Assembly (NCBI RefSeq): GCF_048544455.1
Contig: NC_133529.1
Span: 56,952,271-57,016,270, forward strand
Source: Silene latifolia
Lineage: Eukaryota > Streptophyta > Magnoliopsida > Caryophyllales > Caryophyllaceae
Direction: 5' to 3'
DNA: 64,000 nt
Shown here: positions 55,188-64,000 of the stretch, piece after piece
How the letters are laid out: each line of letters opens with the position of its first letter
Numbering within the stretch: position 1 is the stretch's first letter
The notes under the pieces: generated by a model
The model's input: only the letters and a program-made list of their open reading frames with translations
Database searches by the model: none
Told to the model about the DNA's origin: nothing
Position numbers and translations under genes: made by a program

Positions 55188-55481
55188 CTCCCTCCATTCA
55201 ACTCCACTTTACAAGTATTCTATTTCCGTCCATTCAACTCCACTTTACAGGTTTCCTTATTTGGACATGTAAAAGACCTTTCTATCCTTATTGAAAATCT
55301 ATATTTACAAAAAATGCCATTCATACCCCACACAAATCCACCATAAAACTCACCTTTATATTTTTTTAATATCTTTAACCCCACCATTCCCTTTCCCTAT
55401 GTACTTTTAATAGTTTTTTTAATCCGTTTCTTAATACCCGCGCAAAAAGCATAGTTGCAAAGTGGAGTTGAATGGAGGGAG
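55188..55481. mobile_element. Stowaway-like (Tc1/mariner) MITE, 294 bp
   Basis: Near-perfect 27-bp inverted ends starting CTCCCTCCATTCAACTCCAC, with a TA duplication (55186-55187, 55482-55483). An internal direct repeat of the terminal word (ccattcaactccactttaca) lies at about 55230. Confidence 0.92.
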
Positions 55482-55483
55482 TA

Positions 55484-56421
55484 ACGTTTTTGCTGAATAA
55501 AGATGTATTCATAATTATCAAACTATGATAAGTGACTTCGTGTGCACCAAAAAATTAAGTGGCTTAGTAATCTATATACAAGTATTAACTCTATATTACC
55601 TTACATATTTTACTTGGGACAATTGCTCTCTAAAAAATATTATACAACAATCCTTTCTAAATTATACGAAAGCTTGATAGTTTGAATAAAGACGGAGATG
55701 GGCTTTCGGGCTCCGCATGCGGAGAAACGACTAGTTTTAAAAAACAAATAAAATCAAATGAAATAGTAGTGTTTTGCACCTCATTTGAGGTCGAAATAGT
55801 AAATATTACTCATACTCCGTAATAACTATAGAGGCGGCATCATAAGATAATATTTTGAATTTTGGACATACATTATACAGCTGGAGTGACTATCGGAATT
55901 TATAGTCAAGCCACTTCATGGCACTTTAGTCGACAGCAAGGTCATAAACGGCCAACGATCACAATGGCATGGCGTACAATGGCAGAGAAAGCATGCTACA
56001 TAGGTTGAAGCGATGACAATCATGTAGAACTGTAGAACTGTAGAACTGTAAAAGGAGTATGACGGAATGATACCCAAGGGAGGTATGTGAGTGCATAGAG
56101 TGGGAAAGTAATCCAAACATGTTATATATGTCTTGTTTTTGAGTAAGGATATACAACGAAAGGAGGGAAGGATGAAACCTTAACTGGCAATTAATTCAAC
56201 AAAAAAAAGAAAAAAAAAAAAAGCGACCTTTCATTAAATCAGCTTGATTATTTATAAACAGATATAATCATCAATTATTCACCTGTGAAAAAGAGAATTT
56301 AATGACAAAAAAGCAATTTTTATGAGCTTCATTTAACTGCAACTCTGCAAGGGCCTGGACCAGTGAATTGTGAGAATACAAAAAAGGTAAGGTACATAAG
56401 TTAACAAAGCGGCTTTGGGTT
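55484..56421. other. Intergenic and 3' flank of the DnaJ13-like gene
   Basis: No gene. It holds a triplicated gtagaact at 56023-56049 and an A-rich tract at 56201-56222. The 3' untranslated part of the next gene should lie in the last few hundred bases. Confidence 0.5.
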
Positions 56422-59400
56422 CTATACCCTGTGAACTTCTTGGGGTATCAGCAACTGTTCATAATCGTCTACTACCACCTACACAGATGTAACCACAATG
56501 ATACATTAATAATTGTTAAGACGGCTTTCAGGTATTCGACATCTGTGTGTGCAAGGAATAGTATTACCTTGTAGTTTTTATCACCACAAGTGTACTCAAC
56601 CAACAGTTTCTTAGGCTCCGCTGGACAAGGGTCACAAAATCCCATAATGCCAGATTTCTTCACTCCCTCGTGAAGCTGCAAGGATACATCAAAGAATGGG
56701 CGTCATAATTGACCACTCTTCTCCATATAGACTTGTTAAAAAACTAACCTCACCTGCAAGGACCCTCTTTTTTAGGGGTCAACAACCCGTAGTTTGGGTT
56801 AGGTTCAAAGTTGAACCTGACTACACCCATAAATCGGATAAATTTATGAAAAATGTAAAATAATTTAATGAAAACTAAATAGGGGCAAGGCTAGACATGG
56901 CAAACAGGTTAATCGGGCCGGGTCAATTTCGGGTCTGTAGACTTCGGGTCGGGTCATTTTCAGGCCGGCTATTATTAAGTTATTTATGGATAATAATCAG
57001 TTTGCAGCAATAAACATTCGGGCGGGTTATACTGGGTCGGGTCAATTCGGGTTCGGGTCTTAAGTCCGGGTGTCGGTCAGGTCGGGTCAATTTTACCGCG
57101 TCTAGACACTGGCTAATTGGGGATGTGGGAATGGAGGAAGAAAAAACAAAATAATGGAGTAAATGGTTAGCCACACTAATACACTAATAGAATACAATGT
57201 GGAGAATCAATAATTATAATTATATGAATTGTTTTACTGTAAATGAGAAAAAGAGGATCGAACCTTGAGTTGCCCCAAATCATTGACCAAGAAATTCAGA
57301 GGTATGGTAACGTCAATAACTTGTGAAGCCAAATCATCACTGAACTCTTCGGAATCATCTTGTTTTTTCAAAGCCTTTTCACTTCCATACAAAGCTTTTG
57401 TAATCACCAATCCACCAACCTCCATTTGTTTATTTCTTTTTCTACCAGCCACAACTTCTAACAGTTGTTGTGCCTTTGCCGCAGCTGTCCTGGCCTCCCG
57501 AACCTGGTTGAAAGAGATGATGACAAAGTTAATCACGTGTTAAAGTTTCACATCTGAGCTAGGAAAGTAGAAACAGTACAACTCTATGTTACTCCGACAC
57601 TTCACTTTGGTCGCATGTCGGATGTCAGGCACTCCGGTGTATGACACGACACGACACGACACAACACTTCGAAACTTAATGTAGACCAAGAAATAGAAAA
57701 CTTGGCGGAAAATAGAGGTATCCAACACTTTAACACCGGGTCAGGTGTCCAAGACTTGCAGGCTTGCAGCTGAGTCAAAGTAACATAGATAAAAGTAGGA
57801 TGCTCCCAAAACCCAGTGAATTAATGGGTTGGTCTCACTTATGAGACTGTCTCGGATAACTTTGTTCATTGTGCCCAAACCCACTGAATGTCCTAGATGA
57901 AAAGGTAGTATAAAGTGCAAAGGAAAGAATTTGGACCAGAGGAAACCAGCTAATCATCATATTCAACTTATTGCCTATTCTTCTTATCTCAGGGTGTACC
58001 AGAAAGACACTCCATTCTCTAAACGACGACTCTATGATAATTTACCAAGAATAAAGTCCTAAAAAAAGGTAAATTCTCATGTTCGGAAAAATTGTCAATT
58101 CGGTCAATCTTTCCTTATAGTAAGCTATTTGCTCGAAATCTTATGGCAAGTCTTTTCAATCAATAATTCAATATTGTTTCTTGGTCATATTAGGCTCTCT
58201 TCTTTGTATGGGAAATCAAGGATTGTACCTGGCCTGAAGTCTGCTCCATATTCTCTAGTGCCTTTTGCTTCTCTCGTCTAAGATAATAAGGTTTAGCAAC
58301 AAACTTCTGCATGAATTAGAGAAATTAGTCAAAACCAGTTAATCCAATACCTACAAACCCAATCTAGATATCACTAAAGTTCTTGCATGCTCAACAGAGA
58401 ATTTAGATGTGATGGGGAACACTTCAACCCTCAGGAGATTGTTGTTTGTTTATATATCACGGTAACAAATAAATATAAAACATTGAAGTGAGAAAATATC
58501 CGGCAACGTATATAGCTCAACAAACCTGAAGTATAAAATACAAGGATGTCGGAATAGCAAATGCTCCAGCTGCAAACACAGGATTAATATAGCTCGAAAG
58601 CAGAACCTGCAAGCAAAAGAGCAGTGTGTAAACGAGGCCATAATGTATAACAACAACATTACCACAGTGCCTCAATGGCTCCTGCAAATTGCGGCGAGGT
58701 GTTCGGATGTACACAGCCCTACCCTTGTGTTAGCAACACAAAGAGGCCATAACGTATAAACAAAATAAAATTCCGAGGAATTGTTTCCCAATACTCAATA
58801 ATTCAAGAAAGTGAATAATAATGATGATGGATTGGTGGGCAGGATTCTGAGCCTAGCTGGCAATAAATTAGCCTTCTCTCTCACACTTCCTTTTACAGCA
58901 AAGAAAACAATATTGGCCTCTACACCTATAACATGAGACTCAAATTTTGATGAACTAGTTATCAAAACGTAGTTGTCTGTATACAAACTCAGGAAAGAGG
59001 AAGGACTTAAATATTGAATTGACTAGTGATTCTGCAAATTTAGCCAGAAGAGAGTGGGTGAAATGGTGAATCATACAACCCATAATCTATTATGCGACAG
59101 TAACAAAGAAATATCATTCACATGAAGTGTCATGAACAATGGAAGTAAACGTTGCACTTACTGGGACAATTAACTTCTGGCCACCCCGATGCAATTCGAA
59201 CTTCCAAAAGATACCCTGCAAACAAACAAATTAAGCAAGTGATGTATACACGCTATACAACATCAAATCCTGCAAGCAAATAAAGCATTCGCTTGATACC
59301 TTCAAACTGAAGAAGGACAATATTCAATAAATAGTAAGCATGAATAGTTTGTGAAAGATAATGCACCCAAAAGCACATTTCTCCTAGACGGGCATAACAA

Positions 59401-62400
59401 ACTTAATTCCAAAGATATGTGGTGTAACAGCAAACTAATAATTAAAATAGCTTTTTGCTCATTCATTCTAGTCAACCAATCACTTCATCCGCTTCCTGCC
59501 TCCCTCCTCCTCAAGACAAGATTATGAGCCAGATACCTGGCAACGATTATAAGATTTGTATATCCATCTTATTCATTATGGCCCTGTTTTACCCAAGCGT
59601 TTCTTAAAAGAACTATAGATAATGGTTGAAAGGATAGCATGCATTTAAAGTCGTAAATAAAAAAATTTCAATGTCACAACAAAGACACCGAGTACTAGAA
59701 TGCATCAATTTAGGAGGACAATGTTACCTGAATACCTATCGTATACAGCATTCGGACTGTGCTGAATCTCGATATTCTACGGCCCCCACCAATTTCAAAT
59801 TCAAGAGCATTGCTACAAGAGAAAAACAGTGTCAAAGGCAAACTTATCAAACAGATGTGAATGTATTTATAGGATGTTCATATGTACATGAAAAAATTGC
59901 CCAAAAATGTAAATGTGCTAATCATCAAAGCTATGTTACTCCGACACTTCACTTAACTGCCGTGTCACGTGTCAGACACGCGTCGGTGTCCGACACGACA
60001 CGACACTTCGACACTTCAATTTAGACCACAAAACAGGAAAATTCACCCCAAATAGCCATGTCCGACACGTGTCGGCGTGTCTGAGTAACACAGCATCAAA
60101 GTATACACATATTACAATCAGTCTAAAACCTTGACATGAAAAATGAACAAACCTTCCAATTCTGCCTCCTATACGCCCATGAGACTTCAAGGAGAAACGG
60201 TGTTTATAATGAGCTGATGCTTCAAAAGAGCTAGTGCCAAACTGTACCAAAAATGGATATTGTAAGGGAAATAAATGATTGCAAGCAGCGAGATACACTG
60301 ATGCAAAAACAGGCAACTAATATATCAATAACCCCAAATACTATCTCCTTTCAGCAGTACAGCTATCTGAAGAGAGTACTGAGCAGTGAATTGTTTAGCG
60401 ACACTAAGGAAAACAATCAGATTGACAAGATGAAACAGTAAGGCATATAAGTGTACAGCAAATGTGTTTCTTTCTAACTTTAGTTATTTCAGTGATTTAG
60501 ACTTTAGAGTAGGGAATAACTTCAATTACGAAAGTCACGGCAGAAACAAATTTATAAAATATAGCCCTCATGTACATTATATGTTTTGGCACAGTTGTTT
60601 AACACAACCAAACTACCAATGCTACTCTACAACTTAAATAGACTTCCACAAAGCTACAAACATATAGAGGTTCTACCTTGATTTGGCCAGAAGCAAGTGT
60701 TTTCTCTTCTTTCTTATGCCATCCAACAGCAATTGCCGACTCTGTTCCCAGCTGAAATTGTATCTGCAATAGTAAAATTTGACCAAAATATCAGCAGCCA
60801 CGAAAGGAATTAGGACGAGACACCAAATCCATATTCGGTACATAATTCATCATTGTTTAACAGAGCATATCAAAAAGAAAATATTTGAGATTTTTGCAAA
60901 AAAATGACAGATTGCATCCATCCATATCAAGCATATATTCCTCTCAATCTTTAGTCCTTTCGCTAATGAGAGAAACATACATTTCCATTTGAAGTTTCAG
61001 TCAATTGGCGAGTCCATGAATTAGAGAGGTTGATTGACCCATCTTTGAGTGACATTGCCAGTCCCGTGGTGGCAGTGGAATGAGGTGATAAGTGGCTGTA
61101 GGAAGACAAAGCACACAAGCAATTAGATGAAAAATGAAAATATAATATAAAGCTGTGGTCACTCGGAAATCAGAAACAAAGAATATATTCATAAAAAAAG
61201 AAAAAAAAAGTTTGAACATACCCTGAGGTTTGAGTTAATTCCACAACGGTGCTCTAAGGTTTCCGCAATTCCGCTTTAATGACCTAAGGTTTCAGTTTTT
61301 TCCCATATTTGTGACCTTAAATATCATATCACCAAATTTTCATCCAAAAACCAGATACTTTTAACCATGATATAGTATGTTTTTTTTTTTTTTTGCAAAA
61401 TTATGTGAAAATGACCTTTGTTTTTGCTTTAACTTTATTTTCACACTTTATTACGCAGAAGAACGTCATTAATCCACATGCAACTTAATTGTGTTATACC
61501 TTGGGAGTAGCTTAGTCACAAAAGTCAAAAGGAAAAAAATTCCAGAGCTCAAGTCACCAAAGTGGGAAATAGCTAAAACCCCAGGTTACCAAAGTGATAT
61601 TAGCCCAAACCTCTTGCCACCAAACTATAATTTTTTTTGAAACAATAACCAGTAGTTATTAAAAATGAAAAGAGGATCACATACCGTGTTGTTTGTATAC
61701 CGATAAGTGAACGCAAACCAGCAGAGGCCATGTATTCAATGGAGGCAACTGGTGATATCTGATGACTAAGCACGGCAGTAGCATTTCCACCTCCTGAGTT
61801 TCCTATAACTGCTAGATTCCCACCAAGTGCAATATTTAAGCCTTTAGATAATTGAGACTGCGCCTCACTGGCCATGGACATTCTAGCATTTTCAAACAAA
61901 AAAAAAAACTTAGGGGGCATTTGGCATTATCAAAGGGAAAGGGAATGATATCAAGAAAGGCATAAGAGGGGAAATGAAAGAGATCACTCCAAATTTCCAT
62001 CAGTGTTTGGTTACTATAGGGAGAAATACATTAACCAACCAATTTCTACTAAACCACCATCAACCACCACCACCAGCCACCATCCACCCTATACTCATCG
62101 GCAACCCGCAGTCGACCTTGGTGATTGACCTGGCCCCGCCCCCTACTGGCTGGACAACCTCCCACCCCCCACCCCACCCCTATAACCACCAACCTAAACC
62201 TTAAAAAAACCCTTCCCTGCATCTGAAATCTCCTCCCCCGTCCTCAAAAACACCAGGGCTGGCATTTTTGACTGTGGGGAGGAGATTTCAGGAGTGGGGG
62301 AGGGTTATCTTATGGTTTAGGTTAGTGGTTATAGGGGTGGGTTGGGGTTTTTGTGGGGAGGGGGATTTGTCCGGCAGGTGCAGACGCCGGCAACGACATG

Positions 62401-63439
62401 CTGGGAGGGTTGCTGGCACAGCGCCGGTATGCCGCTGGTTGTGGACTTGTAGAGTGGTGGTGTTAGTGGTTAATGGTGGTGGGGGATACAAGTGGTAACT
62501 GTTGGTAGTTGGGGAAGGGAATGGGTTACCCTTGGGAGGTGGGGAGTTTGGGGGTAAGGGAAGAGGAACGGGAATGGGAAAATGGGGTAAACAAACATCA
62601 ACAAAAGGAATGATTGTTACCAAAGTTGGTTGGTGTGAGTGGTAAGGGATCTCATCTCTTAAACAAGTGGTCGAGGTTCGATTCCTAACTCTTGCGAATG
62701 AAAAAGCCAAACTTGGGAGAGGTCTACACATTAAGTTGAGAAGATTACCCCAGTCGGCAGGGGATAAACCTGGTCAACACCCCAAAAAAAAAGGGAATGA
62801 TTGCTTCTTCCCTTACCCTTTCCAATAAAAGGCTTACCAAACGGCAAACAGCCCCTTAGAAGATTGATATATGTAATCTTTTATCCTTTAGTAAGTCCAA
62901 GAAAAATAGCTTCAAGAAAAACAGCTCTGTTTCAAATAAAACGTGTGTTGCAGAAGTAAACTCGTCACCCCCCACCCCCTCCACCCCCCCTCCCCGGGAA
63001 AAAGTAGCTAGATCTTTCAGCAACACAGCTCTTAAGTTTAAATCCAACAAGATAAACAGGATTAGCATTTAGCAATGACTTGAGCTTGCAGAAATAAGCA
63101 GGACCACCACAACGCTTATTTAAGGTGGCATGGGAGAAAAAAACAGGTAGCATACCCCCTCATAAAGCCATCGCCATCTAAGAAATCCGGCAATGACAAA
63201 TTTGCCACAATTGAACCAGCAGATCGAATCTGAGCGAGTTTTTCGAATTCTTTCCTGAGCTTTAACCTTTCCAGTTCTTCCTTGATCTCTTCTGTTTTAT
63301 TTAGCTTTGCCCCAAGTTCTAAACCAGATTTCAACCCTTCCATACCATATATATCATATATCTGTCTTTTATTCTCATCAGAGAGTATTTCATATGCCTC
63401 ACATATTCGCTGAAAATTCTCTGTAGCAATTTCTTTCAT
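56422..63439 (-). CDS. Chaperone DnaJ13/OWL1-like (DNAJC11-type) gene, 5' end outside the window
   Basis: J-domain co-chaperone resembling Arabidopsis ATJ13/OWL1, a protein linked to very-low-fluence light responses; its animal relative DNAJC11 is mitochondrial. Twelve minus-strand exons, all with GT/AG sites and joining in frame: 63156-63439, 61685-61882, 60981-61095, 60677-60763, 60153-60241, 59728-59812, 59162-59215, 58526-58606, 58229-58306, 57264-57503, 56568-56675, 56422-56478. They give 491 residues before TAG. The first visible exon holds the end of the J domain ([20 protein letters not shown]); the HPD-bearing exon is beyond 64000, so the ATG at 63439 is internal. The middle matches the family: [64 protein letters not shown]. 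The end is the DUF3395 domain ([20 protein letters not shown] ... [31 protein letters not shown]). No stop or slip was seen: this is the one gene likely to be active here. Confidence 0.93.
56890..57115. repeat. CGGGTC-rich, transposon-like intron segment
   Basis: About eight cgggtc(g/a) words, with ctagacatggcaaac at the left and ttttaccgcgtctagacac at the right as weak inverted ends. It lies in the intron between the last two large exons of the DnaJ13-like gene. Probably a degenerate hAT-type MITE; not proven. Confidence 0.4.
57584..57788. mobile_element. MITE with CTATGTTACT ends (copy 1, 205 bp)
   Basis: Ends CTATGTTACTCCGACAC and, inverted, CTATGTTACTTTGACTC. It contains acacgacacgacacgaca repeats shared with the copy at 59931. 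Intronic in the DnaJ13-like gene. The target duplication is no longer clear. Confidence 0.75.
59931..60093. mobile_element. MITE with CTATGTTACT ends (copy 2, 163 bp)
   Basis: Ends CTATGTTACTCCGACAC and, inverted, CTGTGTTACTCAGACAC, with an exact 8-bp duplication CATCAAAG (59923-59930, 60094-60101), pointing to the hAT superfamily. The interior is rich in cgacacg/cgtgtcg palindromes. Intronic. Confidence 0.9.
61222..61616. mobile_element. Possible MITE in intron
   Basis: ctgaggtttgagttaattcc at the left and, inverted, aagaggtttgggctaatatc at the right match at roughly 19 of 30 positions. No clear target duplication. A T run at 61378-61394 lies inside. Confidence 0.35.
61913..62855. mobile_element. 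PIF/Harbinger-type foldback element, 943 bp
   Basis: Ends GGGGGCATTTGGC and, inverted, GGGGCTGTTTGCC, flanked by the TTA duplication (61910-61912, 62856-62858) characteristic of PIF/Harbinger. Beyond the termini the halves are long inverted copies: aaccaccaacctaaacc... ctgaaatctcctccc at 62176-62237 pairs with ggggaggagatttcaggag...ggtttaggttagtggtt at 62277-62330. A SINE sits in the right arm. No transposase. Intronic in the DnaJ13-like gene. Confidence 0.88.
62617..62793 (+). mobile_element. tRNA-derived SINE, 177 bp
   Basis: An A-box-like gtgagtggtaaggg (about 62634) and a B box ggttcgattcc (about 62673) form an internal Pol III promoter. A short A tail (62784-62792) follows, and the element is flanked by a 10-bp duplication GGAATGATTG (62607-62616, 62794-62803). 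It is nested in the Harbinger element. Confidence 0.92.
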
Positions 63440-64000
63440 CTGGAGAAATCACAAAGAAGATGTTGAACATTTACACCTCAAAACATGGAAAAATTAGCGT
63501 GCGTGAAAGAAAGAATCCCTCTACTATAGAACACAGTTATTGCGTCTACTGTGTATTTTTCAAGGAGTCCTAGTCGTTATAAGAAGGCACCAAGCAAATA
63601 TGTACATCAAATGGGAAGCATTGTCTCAAGGACTTGAAGAAAAGACGACATTACAACATTAGCCTGATCCAAGGCTGCTTTACGACATCTCACTTTGCTG
63701 GATTCAAAATGGTATATAGAAGAGCCAAAATTCAGGGATGCTCAGCTCTGGCATCTACCTTGATGGCCTAGTTTTAATTTTAACTATGGTCAGAGGTCAT
63801 ACAACTTCTAAAGTGTAACCTCCACAAGGACCAAATATAAAGAAAAAGTACTGAATAGTCAAACATCAACATCATACCAATGCGTTACTTCAAAAAAAAA
63901 AATCATACCAATGCGTCTAAAAGACTTGACGAAAGGATGTTGTTTTCACTAAGCCCAAACACCCAAAAAGAATATTCAAGATTCTATCTGATGTATGCCT
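63440..64000 (-). other. Intron of the DnaJ13-like gene
   Basis: No exon with the HPD motif of the J domain was found on the minus strand, so this is intron sequence upstream of the first visible exon. Confidence 0.6.

Noticed and set aside
62630..62690. tRNA gene suggested by A and B boxes
   Set aside because: No cloverleaf can be traced; the boxes belong to a SINE with A tail and target duplication.

Overview
The window is plant nuclear DNA. The evidence is spliced genes with GT/AG introns, plant-type LTR retrotransposons with Met-tRNA primer sites, plant CACTA, hAT, Harbinger, Stowaway and Mutator relatives, and fragments of plant housekeeping genes. It reads as a TE-rich eudicot chromosome. 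A Caryophyllales source is only a guess. By eye, over 70 percent is mobile-element DNA, and only one gene looks intact.

Layout. 1-4115: remains of two nested Ty3/gypsy-like LTR elements. 4116-6078: flank with two decayed LRR-receptor exons. 6079-20262: a SIRE/Maximus-type Ty1/copia element on the minus strand, with two 1.58-kb LTRs, gag, protease, integrase, RT/RNase H and an env-like ORF. It carries stops, frameshifts and a 756-bp internal tandem duplication, and its left LTR holds a CACTA transposon. 20263-24466: a decayed minus-strand copy of N-acetylglucosaminyltransferase I. 24467-27690: 5' LTR and leader of a gypsy element. 27690-28111: a small inverted-repeat element between microsatellites. 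28112-36362: a Mutator-like region with a FAR1-type fragment and two Ulp1 (C48) protease modules, saturated with the word AATTACACTT. 36363-46691: a non-autonomous gypsy element (minus strand, Athila-ORF1-like reading frame) whose left LTR holds a 5'-truncated LINE. 46692-49536: a GC-rich seven-exon plant-mobile-domain-like pseudogene. 50907-51456: three exons of a broken DXR copy. 54270-55481: LINE tail, hAT MITE and Stowaway MITE. 56422 to beyond 63439: twelve in-frame exons of a DnaJ13/OWL1 (DNAJC11-like) gene on the minus strand, with MITEs and a SINE in its introns.

Three insertions can be read precisely: two from sister-LTR empty sites (CACTA with AAC duplication; LINE with a 16-bp duplication), and one SINE nested in a Harbinger foldback. 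The most unusual signal is that several unrelated LTR families each carry their own short palindromic word, clustered near the start of U3 and again in the leader or gag. TACTCGATCGAGTA is the clearest. The Mutator-like region shows a similar word, AATTACACTT, in the sense orientation of both of its convergent genes.
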